Source: an uncultured Planctomycetia bacterium (lineage in GTDB: Bacteria; Planctomycetota; Phycisphaerae; Phycisphaerales; SM1A02). From it: 64,000 nucleotides of DNA. Position 1 is the first letter of the stretch. The number at the start of each line of letters is the position of its first letter. The position numbers and the translations under genes were made by a program. The DNA lies in assembly GCA_937871505.1 (NCBI GenBank), contig CALMPF010000026.1, positions 1 through 64,000 of the forward strand. Direction: 5' to 3'. A model generated the notes under the pieces. The model saw only the letters and a program-made list of their open reading frames with translations. It ran no database searches and had not been told where the DNA came from. Below are positions 21,001 through 30,088 of this stretch, one piece after another.

Positions 21001-21841
21001 CGCGCTCGAGGTCGAGCCGGTCGATCGCGTAGATCCCCGCGGTGCTGTCCTTGTCGTACTCGAAGCTCTGTCCCGGCGTCGCGTCGAGGCTGAAGTAGAG
21101 GTATCGACCGCACGGCGAGAAGACCGGCTCACCCACGTCCTTCTGGTCGGTCGGCCGATTCGTGAGCTGGAGGCCGTCGGTGGCGCCGGCGGGGTGGTAG
21201 AGCCACATCTCGCCAGCGCCGAGGGAGCGGCGGCTGGTGAAGTGCTTTCGAGCGACGATGCTGGAGCCGTCGGGCGCCCACGCGGGCTGCGTGAGAAGGC
21301 GGAACGTCTCCCTCGTCACCTGGCGGAGATCGCTTCCGTCGAGCCGCATCGTCCAGATGTTGTCTCCGCCCTTGCCGTTGGATCCGGTTCGATCGCTGAC
21401 GAAGGCGATGCGCTCGCCGCAGGGCGAGAAGGTCGGCTGCATGTCCCACTGGATTCCTTCGGCGATGCAGGTCGCCTCGCCCCCCTCGATCGGAAGCAGG
21501 TAGATGTCCCCGAGCAGATCGAACGCGATGAGCCTGCCGTCCGGGCTGACGTCGAGGCTGAGCCAGGTGCCCTCGTCGACGTCGATGGGCGCGATCGTCC
21601 AGCCCCATCGCTCTCCCGGCGGTTCCGAGACATCCCACGCGCGCTCGTCGCCGGCGGCCGAGAGCGAGAGCAGTCCGAGTGCGAGGCTCAGCGCCACGCC
21701 GGTCGTTCGCGCCCGACCTGCGGGGCGCGGCGAGGCCCGTCGCTCGAGCGCGGCCATGCGCTCGGCGCATCCGCGGCGGGGATCGACGGGATGCGAGGCG
21801 CCCGAGGAGCGAGGATCGGCGACAGGTGCGAGCGCGGGCAT
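18077..21841 (-). CDS. TolB-like propeller fused to an amidohydrolase, exported
   Basis: The product is 1254 residues. A long n-region precedes a hydrophobic signal core near residues 48-62 (GVALSLALGLLSLSAAG). Residues from about 70 to 760 hold WD40/TolB-type beta-propeller repeats with many SPDG/SPCG turns (LDVSPDGRLIAFD, PTFSPCGERIAFVSD). After a Pro/Ala linker, the last 450 or so residues are an amidohydrolase of the imidazolonepropionase/prolidase-like group: metal motif VDVHAHG, the likely carbamylated Lys in ISVKSYNQP, His in GHTSVEHT, and the C-terminal SIKPGKLADLIVL. Such fusions act on peptides or cyclic amides outside the cytoplasm; the substrate is unknown. ATG at 21841 has a TAGACT box six bases upstream; an alternative Met lies 28 codons later. 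Confidence 0.9.
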   Translation of the reverse strand: MPALAPVADPRSSGASHPVDPRRGCAERMAALERRASPRPAGRARTTGVALSLALGLLSLSAAGDERAWDVSEPPGERWGWTIAPIDVDEGTWLSLDVSPDGRLIAFDLLGDIYLLPIEGGEATCIAEGIQWDMQPTFSPCGERIAFVSDRTGSNGKGGDNIWTMRLDGSDLRQVTRETFRLLTQPAWAPDGSSIVARKHFTSRRSLGAGEMWLYHPAGATDGLQLTNRPTDQKDVGEPVFSPCGRYLYFSLDATPGQSFEYDKDSTAGIYAIDRLDLERGETIRLVAGPGGACRPTPSPDGAQLAFVRRVDYQTTLFVMDLASGRARPIYGALERDNQETWAIHGVYPRMAWTPDGRSIVLWAAGKIRRIDVESGEAAVIPFRVRGERRIAEALRVPVEVAPERFPVRMLRDVRVAPTGDRVVFQALGHLYVAGLDADEAGEPVIASPPRRLTTATDEFEFFPAWSRDGRSIAYVAWNDERLGSVKLVSAEGGEGRALTTEPGHYADPAFTPDGSRVVFGKRTGGYLTSPLHGRDPGLYVVSAANALAADGAKAAPRLVSRRGTRPQFGADGERVYLTLREGGRDSDNTQLISVPLDGAVVGVPGEERTHMRSDWATEFTVAPDGRSVAFVERFRVHAAPLLAAGRTIEIGPGARNVPVVALGELAGESIHFSGDGKRLHWSLGAELFTAQVETALSEIGRPAPKPAPAETDGTAAAIASADQQDAPTEDAASAPSMKRQPARLHVGFDAEQDVPRSAEGAPSVIALLNGRILTMEDDARDSAAGGAAEQDERGRRAGRIIDNGTIVVVGNRIAAIGPAGEIEIPAAALRVDLGGATVLPGFVDVHAHGAQGERGITPQRNWINHASVAFGTTTIHDPSNDTREVFAAAELARTGAILAPRIFSTGTILYGASGAFRAEVDSLEDALFHLARMKAVGAISVKSYNQPRRDQRQQVVEAARRLGMMVVPEGGAVFQHNLTMVVDGHTSVEHTLPVENIYDDVCQLWRSSRTGYTPTLGVAYGGMGGENYWYARTNVWENEHLRRFVPRFVIDPRSRRRIEAPDGDWNHIKAAGIAARLLRCGAMPERPGDETSAASRAGGPTIGAHGQLAGLAAHWEIWMLVQGGFTPFEALRAATIDGAWYVGLDGDVGSIKPGKLADLIVLSDDPLADIRNTASIAQVMLNGRLYDARDLRQLAPIPAPGPTFFFEALESGLATTRSLQAILSLGRGCVGCGREGCRPGSDSHDHEEGVGYR

Positions 21842-21847
21842 GGGCCG

Positions 21848-21853
21848 AGTCTA
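21848..21853 (-). promoter_or_regulatory. TANNNT box, leaderless start (amidohydrolase)
   Basis: On the minus strand TAGACT is followed by CGGCCC and the ATG at 21841. It lies back-to-back with the promoter of the peptidase at 21931. Confidence 0.6.
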
Positions 21854-21917
21854 CCGCTCGCTTTGGCGACGGCTTGCGACGCGCTTCCCGTCCTTCGGTG
21901 AATCAGCCGGGTTCCCG

Positions 21918-21923
21918 TACACT
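21918..21923 (+). promoter_or_regulatory. TANNNT box, leaderless start (M42-like peptidase)
   Basis: TACACT is followed by CCCGCCG and the ATG at 21931. No Shine-Dalgarno sequence is present. Confidence 0.6.
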
Positions 21924-21930
21924 CCCGCCG

Positions 21931-23217
21931 ATGTCCAGCGCCACGACGAAGCGCAGTCGGGAGATTCCGGACCCTGCGATCCTCGCGCGAGCCGCCGAGC
22001 GCGCGAAGCATGGAGCCAGGCATGAAGGGTGGCTGCTCGAGCTGACCGGGCTTCCCACCGCGGCGGGGCGCGAGACGCGGGTGATCGAGTGGGTGCTTGG
22101 GTGGGTGAAGCGCCGCCGGGCGCGCCTCGCGGCTGCGGTCGATGGCGCGGGGAATCTCCTGCTGCACCAAGGCCCGGCGCTGCGACGGCGCGGGCGCCTG
22201 CCGCGGCAGCGTCCGCTGCTGATCACGGCGCACCTCGATCACCCGGCGTTCGTCGTGCGCGACGTCATCGATCGCCGGACGCTCGCGCTGGAGTTCCGCG
22301 GCGGCGTTCACGACGCGTACTTCGAAGGGGCGGCGATCGAGATCTTCGACGCCGCGGATCGCCCGCGGAGGGGCGTGGTCGTCGAGCTCGATCCCGGCGC
22401 TCGGCCGTACAAGCGGGTCCGCGCCCGCGTCGCCTCGGGGACGGCTGGGATCGATCGCGGCGACGTCGCCCGCTGGGCGCTGCCGGATCCGCGGATCGGC
22501 ATCGGCGACACCGGCCAGGGACGTCGCGCCCGCCTCCTCCGCGCGCATGCGTGCGACGACCTCGCCGCCGTGGCGGCGGCCCTCGCGCTGCTCGACCGCG
22601 TCGCGGGCCGCCCGGGCTTCGAGCACGTGGGCGTGCTCCTCACCGTCGCCGAGGAGGTCGGCTTCGTCGGCGCCATCGCCGCAGCGCGATCGGGCGGCCT
22701 GCCGCGCGACGCGAGGCTCATCTGCCTCGAGAACTCGAGGAGCTTCCCCGAGAGCCCCATCGGCGGCGGCGCCATTCTCCGGGTCGGCGATCGCATCTCC
22801 GTCTTCTCGCCGGAGCTGACGAATCGGCTCGGGGTCCTCTATCAGGATCGCACCAAGGTCGATGCGGAGTTCCGCTTCCAGCGCAAGCTGATGGCCGGAG
22901 GGGCCTGCGAGGCGACTGCCTTCACCGCCTACGGCTACGAGAGCACATGCCTCTGCCTTCCGCTGGGCAACTACCACAACATGGTCGACATCGACGGAGT
23001 CCTCGCGGGCACGGCGCCGGCGCGGATCGGTCCCGAGTTCATCGCGCTCGACGACTTCCACGGGCTCGTGGAGATGCTGTTCGTCGCCGCCTCCGGACTC
23101 GATCGGGACTCGTCGGAGACTGCGGAGGCGGCGCCGCCGCTGCGCGTCCGCATGGAGGCGATCTACGCCGAGCACTCGGTCGTGATCGCGACGTTCGCCC
23201 GGCGGAGCCGCGCGTGA
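21931..23217 (+). CDS. M42-like two-metal aminopeptidase
   Basis: The product is 428 residues and has the ligand pattern of the M42/M28 co-catalytic metallopeptidases: HxD in ITAHLDHPAF (His101, Asp103), Asp in HACDDLAAV, the Glu pair in VAEEVGF, an acidic residue in ICLENSRSF, and a late His in GNYHNMVD. M42 enzymes trim N-terminal residues from peptides in the cytoplasm and often form large tetrahedral shells. No signal peptide is seen. It is divergent from the exported TolB-amidohydrolase with 89 bp between them. The HLDHP form differs from the usual HMDEVG of classical M42 members, so the subfamily is uncertain. Confidence 0.85.
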   Translation: MSSATTKRSREIPDPAILARAAERAKHGARHEGWLLELTGLPTAAGRETRVIEWVLGWVKRRRARLAAAVDGAGNLLLHQGPALRRRGRLPRQRPLLITAHLDHPAFVVRDVIDRRTLALEFRGGVHDAYFEGAAIEIFDAADRPRRGVVVELDPGARPYKRVRARVASGTAGIDRGDVARWALPDPRIGIGDTGQGRRARLLRAHACDDLAAVAAALALLDRVAGRPGFEHVGVLLTVAEEVGFVGAIAAARSGGLPRDARLICLENSRSFPESPIGGGAILRVGDRISVFSPELTNRLGVLYQDRTKVDAEFRFQRKLMAGGACEATAFTAYGYESTCLCLPLGNYHNMVDIDGVLAGTAPARIGPEFIALDDFHGLVEMLFVAASGLDRDSSETAEAAPPLRVRMEAIYAEHSVVIATFARRSRA

Positions 23218-23467
23218 CGGCGCGCAGCATGCTGGCCTTCGATCGATCGCCGCTCGGGAGTGCGGCGCGCGCCGTTGGCAGGTTTCCCGGGCGGAGCGAG
23301 GTCCGCGCTGCGGACCGCCCGCAGGAGCGATCGCGGGATCGGGCGGCCCGAGAGGATCGATGGGCGGTCGTCTCGGCGTCGATCGCGGCGCACCCCGATG
23401 ATCGGTTGTCGAATCGACCCGCCGCTGCGCGGCGGCGGCGAAGAGATCCGGCGACCTCGGAGCGGCC

Positions 23468-24850
23468 GTGAGCGCCCTCGGAGCAGGAACCTCGCCGACG
23501 CTGCGGCGCGAGCTCGGGCTCTTCGGAGCGACGATGATGGGCCTCGGGTCGATCGTGGGCACCGGGATCTTCGTGGCGATCGCCCTCGCCGCGAGCGTCG
23601 CCGGCCCTTCCGTCATCCTCGCGATCGCGATGGCGGCGCTGGTGGCGGTCTGCAACGCGCTCAGCAGCGCGCAGCTCGCGGCGAACCACCCGACGAGCGG
23701 CGGGACCTACGAGTACGGGTACATCTGCCTTCGGCCCTGGATCGGCTTCTCGGCGGGCTGGATGTTCCTCTGCGCCAAGTCGGCTTCGGCGGCGACGGCG
23801 GCGCTGGGATGCGCCGGCTATGCGCTGGCGACGCTCGTCCCCTCGGCGGAATCGCACTGGGTGACTCCGCTCGCGCTGGCGGTGATCGTTGCGGTCGTCG
23901 GCATCGTGCTCGGCGGCGTTCGGCGATCCAGCGCAACCAACGTCGTGATCGTGTCGGTCACCCTTGCTGCGCTGATCTTCTTCGTGGTCGCCGGCGCCCC
24001 GATGGCGCTTCGGGAGGGCGGCGAGCGCTTCCGGGACTTCTTCGGCGCGGAGGGGAGCGCTGCCGCGACCGGCCGCGGCGCGATGCTGCGCCTGCTGGAA
24101 GCGACGGCCCTGATGTTCGTCGCCTACACCGGCTACGGGCGCATCGCCACGATGGGCGAGGAGGTGCGCGATCCGCGATCGACGATCCCGCGGGCGATTC
24201 TCCTGACGCTCCTCGTCGCGATGTCGCTCTACCTCGCCGTCGCGGCGGTGGGAGTCGGCGTCGCGGGGGCGGCAGGGCTTCATCAAGCCGGAGCCGACCG
24301 CGCCGCGCCGCTCGCCGCCGTCGCCCGGGCGTTCGAGATCCCCGGCGGCGAGTTCATCCTCTCCATCGGCGCGGTCACCGCGATGCTCGGGGTCCTGCTG
24401 AACCTCGTCCTCGGCCTCTCGCGCGTCGCGCTCGCGATGTCCCGGCGCGGCGATCTCCCCCCGGTCTTCGGTCGGATCGACGCCGCCGGTCGCACCCCGG
24501 TCCCGGCCGTCCTGCTCGTGGGCGGCGCGATCCTCGTGCTCGCCAGCTTCGGCAGCCTGGCGCTGGCGTGGTCCTTCAGCGCGTTCACCGTGCTGATCTA
24601 CTACGCGATCACCAATCTGGCGGCGCTTCGCCTCCCGAAGTCGCAGCGGCTCTATCACCCGGCCGTCGCATGGTGCGGTCTTGCGGCCTGTCTCGGGCTC
24701 GCGTTCTGGGTGGAGCCCGCCGCGTGGATCGGGGGATCGGCGGTCCTGGGCGCCGGGCTGGCGATGCGCCGGCTGCTCCGCCGGACTCCATCGACTCACC
24801 CGACGTCCGGGACTCCGTCGCAGGTCTCATCGCGGCGATCGCCGTCGTGA
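23468..24850 (+). CDS. APC-family amino acid permease
   Basis: The product is 460 residues, the standard length for a 12-helix APC transporter. The first helix carries the hallmark GLGSIVGTGIF that binds the substrate backbone, and helix 6 carries FVAYTGYGRIATMGEEVRDP, as in the cationic/neutral amino acid and YfnA-type branch. It acts at the inner membrane as an amino acid/proton symporter or exchanger; the substrate cannot be set from sequence. GTG at 23468 has GGAG five bases upstream. The 250 bp before it show nothing notable. Its stop is nine bases from the stop of the next, convergent gene. Confidence 0.9.
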   Translation: MSALGAGTSPTLRRELGLFGATMMGLGSIVGTGIFVAIALAASVAGPSVILAIAMAALVAVCNALSSAQLAANHPTSGGTYEYGYICLRPWIGFSAGWMFLCAKSASAATAALGCAGYALATLVPSAESHWVTPLALAVIVAVVGIVLGGVRRSSATNVVIVSVTLAALIFFVVAGAPMALREGGERFRDFFGAEGSAAATGRGAMLRLLEATALMFVAYTGYGRIATMGEEVRDPRSTIPRAILLTLLVAMSLYLAVAAVGVGVAGAAGLHQAGADRAAPLAAVARAFEIPGGEFILSIGAVTAMLGVLLNLVLGLSRVALAMSRRGDLPPVFGRIDAAGRTPVPAVLLVGGAILVLASFGSLALAWSFSAFTVLIYYAITNLAALRLPKSQRLYHPAVAWCGLAACLGLAFWVEPAAWIGGSAVLGAGLAMRRLLRRTPSTHPTSGTPSQVSSRRSPS

Positions 24851-24859
24851 CAGGTCCGC

Positions 24860-27370
24860 TCACCTCCTGAAGCCACCGTGGAATCCACCGCCGCCGCGGA
24901 ATCCGCCGAAGCTCCCGCGGCCGCCCCAGCCGCCGCCGCCTCCACCCCAGCCGTGGCTCTGGCCGCCCCACGAGCGACTTGCGTCGTTCCAGCCGCCGCT
25001 GCCCCCGTTGCCGTAGTTGCGCGCCCACGCGTCGCGGTTCAGCCCGTTCTGAGTCTCATGATCTGCCCATTGATTGCCGCCGCCGCGGTTGTCCCAGGAC
25101 TGCTGGAGATTGCTCGAGTTCCAGTTGTTCCGCCACTGGCTCTGCGAGGCTTGCGCCTGCTGCCAGCCCCCCGCGCCGCCGGAGGCCCCGGCGTCGGGGC
25201 GCTGGACGTTGTTCCACGTGCCGCCGCCGTCATATTTCTGCCACCCGTCGCCGGTGTTGCGATAGACGTTGCCGTCATGCCCGGCGTAGGTGTTGCCGCC
25301 GCTCGTCCGCGCGATCGAAGAGTTGGTCGCGCTGCTGTGAGCGCCCTCGGCCCACTGGCCAGAGGAGTCCGCGGCGTATCCCGCCGTGCCCCGCGCGGTC
25401 GTCTCATGTCCCGCCTCCGCCCAGTTGCTTCCGCGCTGGACGTAGCTGTTGCCCCACGACTTGTAGCCGTTGGTGCCGCCGGTGTGCTGACCGTAGGTGT
25501 TCGTCCAGGGGTTGTACGCCTGCCCACCCCAGACCGCGCCGCCCGGTCCGTAGGCGGCGCCGCCGCGGGCCCACGTGCCCGTCGCGGGGTTGTAGCCCGC
25601 CGCCCACGTCGCGCCGCCCCAAGGGCCGTAGTGGGCATATCCCGCGCCGTAAAAGCCGCCGTAGCCGTAGTGGTAGTAGCTCGCGCAGCCGTAGGAGTAG
25701 AAGCAGGGCGGGTAGCCGTACCAGCAGCAGGAGTTGTTCGCGAGCACCGCGCCGAGCGCCATTCCCGCGCCGAACATGAGCACGCCTGTCGTCGCGACGT
25801 ACGCGCCGGTGTAGCCGCCCGTGTAGCCGACGACGACGGCGTCCGGCGTCGTCGAGTAGATCCTGACGTAGGTCACGTTGTAGAGCGGGCTCGACGACGG
25901 TATCGCGTAGATCGCCGGCGGCACCGAAGTCGCCACGCTCCACGGTCCCGTCGCTGCCGCGGCGACGAACCAGACGCCGTTCGAGCAGCAGTAGTAGCGG
26001 TTCCCGGCTTCGACCACCTGGAAGGCGGTGTTCGTCGCGTACTGAAGCTGGCTCCCGGCCGGCATTCCCGAAATGGGCGCAAACTGCGGCGTGCCGTCAT
26101 AGGTCACGTCGAGCGTCGTGCCCGCGGTCTTGATCGTCGCAGTGTGCGGCACCTGCGCGAGCAGCACGGCGTCCTTCGCCTCGCGCGTCCCCGGCACCGA
26201 GGTGAGCACGAACCCGACCGGGCTGTTCTCGGGAATCCGCGCGAAGTCGGCAGGCAGGCTCGCCGACGCCGCCGACCACGGTCCGGTCAGTGCCGGAGCG
26301 CTGAACCAGCGCCCGGCGACGAGGTAGTAGTACGACGACGTGCTCGAGTCGAGGAACACCGGCATCGTCGGGTTGCTGACGAACATCAGCGACGTCCCCG
26401 CGATCGGGCTGTACGACGGCTGGCCGTTGGTGACGATCAGCTCCGCCGGGCCCGTCGTCGCGTAGACGGTCGGGACGGTCGAGAGCGGCTGTCCGGGGAT
26501 GGCCGCGACCACGGCGGTCCAGTGGTCGTCGCCCGGCAGCGAGGAGAACGACGAGGGAAGCGAGCCCGCGGCGGACCAGGGGCCGTTGACGGGATCCGGC
26601 GCCGTGAGCCACGACTTGCCGAGCAGGAGGTAGTACTGCGACGACTGCGGATCGCGGAGCACCACCCAGTTGGTGTTGACGGCGCGCATCACCGTCGTTC
26701 CCGCGACGGGCCGGAACTGCGGCTCGCCCATGAAGATCACGAGGATCGCGGGTGTGGCGCTGTAGAAGATCGGCGGCGGGGCCAGATTCACCTGGACCGG
26801 CGGCGGCGGCGCCTGGTCATGCATGTGGGCGAGAACCCGCGACATCGAGATTTCAAGGAAGGGCTGCTGCGGCAGGAAGCCCGTCACGACGGCCTTGAGC
26901 GCGGCCGCGTCTGCCGGGGCCGTGCTCGGAAAGTTGATCGCGACGATCTCGACATTGGTGACGAAGACGTGCTCGCCCGACTCGTCGACCGACGTGTCGG
27001 CCTGCGCCGCGATCACGCCCCAGGCGGGCTGCTGCCCGGGGAGCTGCACTTCGACCGCGCAGCGGAACTTCATCCGGCGGTGGTCCTGCCATGCGTCGAT
27101 CTGCGGCTGCTCGAGCGTGACCGTTGTGCCATCGCGCGTGAAGCTGCGCGGCCACCCCGGATCGACGAGCGGCGCCGAAGTCGGTCCGCCCTGACCGGCA
27201 CCGGAGCTCGGAACCTGCGCCGATGCGAGCGCGATGGCCGTGGCGAAGAGGGCGCCGCCGCCGCCGGCTGCCTCCGCGGGCGCGTCGCGAAGCGCGAAAT
27301 GAACGAGGGTCCCCGCGAGGGCGGCCGAGAGGATCGTGCGGAGGGTGGACCGGGTCTTCGTGAAGTGCAT
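24860..27370 (-). CDS. Large exported Gly/Asn/Tyr-rich protein (carbohydrate-binding V/XII annotation type)
   Basis: The product is about 836 residues. A signal-like N-terminus (TRSTLRTILSAALAGTLVHF) is followed by a domain starting near WPRSFTRDGTTVTLEQPQID. Three similar segments then follow, each with a GPWS or GPWSAA turn and a Y-rich strand (YYLLLGKSW, YYYLVAGRWF, YYCCSNGVWF). The last 280 residues are low-complexity and rich in Gly, Asn, Trp and Tyr, ending in GGGGGGWGG-type repeats. Similar proteins in proteobacteria are often annotated 'carbohydrate-binding family V/XII'; the match is from memory of the pattern and the function is not established. The ATG at 27370 is preferred over one 20 codons upstream because the signal peptide begins there. 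Confidence 0.75.
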   Translation of the reverse strand: MHFTKTRSTLRTILSAALAGTLVHFALRDAPAEAAGGGGALFATAIALASAQVPSSGAGQGGPTSAPLVDPGWPRSFTRDGTTVTLEQPQIDAWQDHRRMKFRCAVEVQLPGQQPAWGVIAAQADTSVDESGEHVFVTNVEIVAINFPSTAPADAAALKAVVTGFLPQQPFLEISMSRVLAHMHDQAPPPPVQVNLAPPPIFYSATPAILVIFMGEPQFRPVAGTTVMRAVNTNWVVLRDPQSSQYYLLLGKSWLTAPDPVNGPWSAAGSLPSSFSSLPGDDHWTAVVAAIPGQPLSTVPTVYATTGPAELIVTNGQPSYSPIAGTSLMFVSNPTMPVFLDSSTSSYYYLVAGRWFSAPALTGPWSAASASLPADFARIPENSPVGFVLTSVPGTREAKDAVLLAQVPHTATIKTAGTTLDVTYDGTPQFAPISGMPAGSQLQYATNTAFQVVEAGNRYYCCSNGVWFVAAAATGPWSVATSVPPAIYAIPSSSPLYNVTYVRIYSTTPDAVVVGYTGGYTGAYVATTGVLMFGAGMALGAVLANNSCCWYGYPPCFYSYGCASYYHYGYGGFYGAGYAHYGPWGGATWAAGYNPATGTWARGGAAYGPGGAVWGGQAYNPWTNTYGQHTGGTNGYKSWGNSYVQRGSNWAEAGHETTARGTAGYAADSSGQWAEGAHSSATNSSIARTSGGNTYAGHDGNVYRNTGDGWQKYDGGGTWNNVQRPDAGASGGAGGWQQAQASQSQWRNNWNSSNLQQSWDNRGGGNQWADHETQNGLNRDAWARNYGNGGSGGWNDASRSWGGQSHGWGGGGGGWGGRGSFGGFRGGGGFHGGFRR

Positions 27371-27832
27371 CGGTGAAGCTCGATGTGGCAGGCGAGCGGG
27401 CTCCGGGAGCCCCGGCGTGGACGTTCCCACGTCCGGTGGAGGAACTCGTCATGGTACGACACGGCGCGCTCCGCTCCCGGCGGCGTCGAAGGACCGTGTC
27501 GTCGCCGGTGCCCAGGGCCGCTGCCGCGCGCAGCTCGATCCGGTCGATGATCGACGATCGCGGCTACGCTGCGACCGCGGTCGCGCACGCGATCCGATTC
27601 GCGGATCGACGAGCGCCGAGAAGGGGCGACGCACCATCCGGCGACTCCCGAGCCGCGTGCTCGTCGCCCCCGGAAGCGAGGTGGAGACGACCCGCACGCT
27701 CCGGAGTACCGTGCGGGACCCAGGCCGCTCGCCGCAGCCAGCGGAGCGCTCGCCTCGCAGGGCGCCGGAGCCGCCGGGTCGCGGCGGGGCCGCCGGATGG
27801 CGAGCGTCGGGAACGCCATGGAAGGCAGAGTC
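27371..27832. promoter_or_regulatory. Divergent promoter region before topoisomerase VI genes
   Basis: On the minus strand TACCAT at 27456-27451 could serve the Gly-rich exported protein, with a leader of about 75 nt. On the plus strand TACCGT near 27708-27713 and TACGCT near 27565 are weak candidates for the topoisomerase operon. No gene is supported in the gap. Confidence 0.35.
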
Positions 27833-30064
27833 ATGACCACCGTTTCCAGCAATTCGAGCCAGCAGCCACGCTCCGTGACGCATCCGTTCGCCGGGCCCGA
27901 CGGCGGACGGAGCGCGGCACCGGCGGCGGAGCGCGGTGCAGGCGGCGCTCGCGTGCCGCTGTCATCGGTCGCTCCGTCTGGACCCCGACCCTCCGGGCGA
28001 CCCGCCGGCGGGCGCGTCGCGGGCGCAGGAGCCTCCGCAGGCGGAGCGCACCCCCCGCGGACTCCAGCCGAGGGAGCCCGTTCCGACCGACCAGGACAGC
28101 GGCAGGAGCCGTTGCTCTTCGGCGGCGAGCCCTCTCCGTCGGGCGTGCCCATCGCTTCGGGGCGCGGGAAGCCGCAGCCGCCTGCACCGGGGCCTTCGGC
28201 GAGTCCAGCGGCGCCCGCGGCATCGCGGCCGCGCGCCGGAGCGGTCCCGGCGGAGCGCGAAGCGGAACCGCCGCGCGAGGAGGCCGCGAGGGAGGCTTCG
28301 TCGGGCGATCGCGGCGTCCGTCGTCGCGTGACGGCGGAGCAGATGGCGACGAGGCAGCGCGAGATCTCGGTGAGCGAGTTCTTCGCGAAGAACCGCCACC
28401 TGCTCGGATTCGACAATCCGCGCAAGGCGATGCTCACGACCGTCAAGGAGGCGGTCGACAACGCGCTCGATGCGTGCGAGGAGGCGGGGATCCTCCCCGA
28501 GATCCATGTCGGGATCGCCCAGCTCGGCGAGACGCGATTCCGCGTGACGATTCGGGACAACGGCCCCGGCATCGTCCGCAAGCAGGTCGAGAACATCTTC
28601 GGGAAGCTTCTCTACGGCTCCAAGTTCCACCGCCTGAAGATGAGCCGGGGACAGCAGGGAATCGGCATCTCCGCGGCTGGCATGTACGGCCTGATGACCA
28701 CCGGCAAGCCGGTGGTCATCGTGAGCAAGACGGCGCCGCGGAAGCCCGCGCATGAGGTCGTCCTCAAGATGGACACCTCGAAGAACCGCGCCGACGTGGT
28801 CAGCGAGACCGAGCATCCGGAGGACGACGCGCTCTTCCCGCATGGTCACGGCACCCAGGTGACCATCGAGATCGAGGGCAAGCACCTCCGCGGGCGGCAG
28901 TCGGTCGACGAGTACCTCGAGCAGACTGCGATCGCGAATCCGCATGCGCGCATCGAGTACCGGATGCCGAGCAACGAGACGGTCCTCTTCGAGCGGGCGG
29001 TGAAGGAGCTGCCCCCGGAGGTCGAGGAGATCAAGCCGCATCCGCGCGGGATCGAGCTGGGCATCCTCATCCAGATGCTCGAGCGCACCGAGAGTCAGCA
29101 GCTCGGCGCGTTCCTTCAGGGGGAGTTCTGCCGCATCGGCCCCGGCACGGCGAAGGAGATCTGCGGCAAGGCGGGCCTGACCAACCGCACCTGGATCAAG
29201 CAGGTCGGCCACGCCGAGGCGGAGCGGCTCTACGAGGCGCTTCAGCAGGCGAAGGTGATGGCGCCGCCGACGAGCTGCGTCCAGCCGATCGGCACCCGGA
29301 CGCTGCTCTCGGGACTGCTCAAGGAGGTCAAGGCGGAGTTCTACGCGGCGAGCACGAGGCCTCCGGAGGTCTATCGCGGGCGGCCCTTCATCATCGAGGC
29401 CGCGATCGCCTTCGGCGGCGATCTTCCGGCCGACGAACCGACGCGGGTGATCCGCTTCGCCAACCGCGTCCCGCTGCTCTATCAGCAGTCGGCGTGCTCG
29501 TCCTTCAAGGCCGTCGTCGAGACCAACTGGCGCAACTACGGCCTCCAGCAGCCGAGGAACAGCGTCCCGGTGGCGCCCCTGGTGATCATGATCCACATGG
29601 CGAGCGTCTGGGTGCCCTTCACCAGCGAGAGCAAGGAGGCGATCGCGGACTACGACGAGATCCGCAAGGAGATGCGCCTCGCCCTCCAGGAGTGCGGACG
29701 CAAGCTCCAGACGTATCTCAACCGGCGACGGCGGATGGCCCGCGAGGGCGAGCGGCGCAGCGCCTTCGTGCGCTACATCGGCGAGATCGCCAAGGCATGC
29801 ACGGCGATCACGGGAGGCGATCCCAAGACGCTCTACGACGCGCTCATGCGCCAGGCGGCGCGGCGCACCGCCGAGGCGGACGTCGTTCTCGACGATGAGG
29901 GCCGCGTCGTCGACGACGGCGGCCGGCTCGCGAAGGACGACGACGTGATCATCGTCGAGGAGCGCCGCAGGGACGTGGAAGGGGAGGAGGAGGGATCCTC
30001 CTCGACGGAACTCTTCGACGCGCGGAAGCAGGCGACGAAGCGGCGGGGGCCGTCACGGAAGTAG
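27833..30064 (+). CDS. top6B: DNA topoisomerase VI subunit B
   Basis: This is the ATPase subunit of a type IIB topoisomerase, which passes one duplex through a double-strand break in another. Residues from about 170 on match the family: GHKL ATPase motifs VKEAVDNALDACEE, IRDNGPGI and GSKFHRLKMSRGQQGIGISA, then a helix-two-turn-helix region and a transducer domain with a late basic segment (SESKEAIADYDEIRKE). The product is about 743 residues, longer than archaeal subunits, because of a Pro/Ala/Gly-rich N-terminal extension of about 160 residues and an acidic C-terminal tail. The ATG at 27833 has AAGG seven bases upstream; in-frame ATGs at 27797 and 27818 are possible. It is followed by subunit A on the same strand. 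Confidence 0.95.
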   Translation: MTTVSSNSSQQPRSVTHPFAGPDGGRSAAPAAERGAGGARVPLSSVAPSGPRPSGRPAGGRVAGAGASAGGAHPPRTPAEGARSDRPGQRQEPLLFGGEPSPSGVPIASGRGKPQPPAPGPSASPAAPAASRPRAGAVPAEREAEPPREEAAREASSGDRGVRRRVTAEQMATRQREISVSEFFAKNRHLLGFDNPRKAMLTTVKEAVDNALDACEEAGILPEIHVGIAQLGETRFRVTIRDNGPGIVRKQVENIFGKLLYGSKFHRLKMSRGQQGIGISAAGMYGLMTTGKPVVIVSKTAPRKPAHEVVLKMDTSKNRADVVSETEHPEDDALFPHGHGTQVTIEIEGKHLRGRQSVDEYLEQTAIANPHARIEYRMPSNETVLFERAVKELPPEVEEIKPHPRGIELGILIQMLERTESQQLGAFLQGEFCRIGPGTAKEICGKAGLTNRTWIKQVGHAEAERLYEALQQAKVMAPPTSCVQPIGTRTLLSGLLKEVKAEFYAASTRPPEVYRGRPFIIEAAIAFGGDLPADEPTRVIRFANRVPLLYQQSACSSFKAVVETNWRNYGLQQPRNSVPVAPLVIMIHMASVWVPFTSESKEAIADYDEIRKEMRLALQECGRKLQTYLNRRRRMAREGERRSAFVRYIGEIAKACTAITGGDPKTLYDALMRQAARRTAEADVVLDDEGRVVDDGGRLAKDDDVIIVEERRRDVEGEEEGSSSTELFDARKQATKRRGPSRK

Positions 30065-30088
30065 GTCGAGGAAGCAGGCTCCCCGGAG

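Noticed and set aside
17762-21901. 1379-codon plus-strand open frame opposite the amidohydrolase fusion
   Set aside because: High-GC antisense frame; the minus strand has a signal peptide, propeller and complete catalytic motifs.
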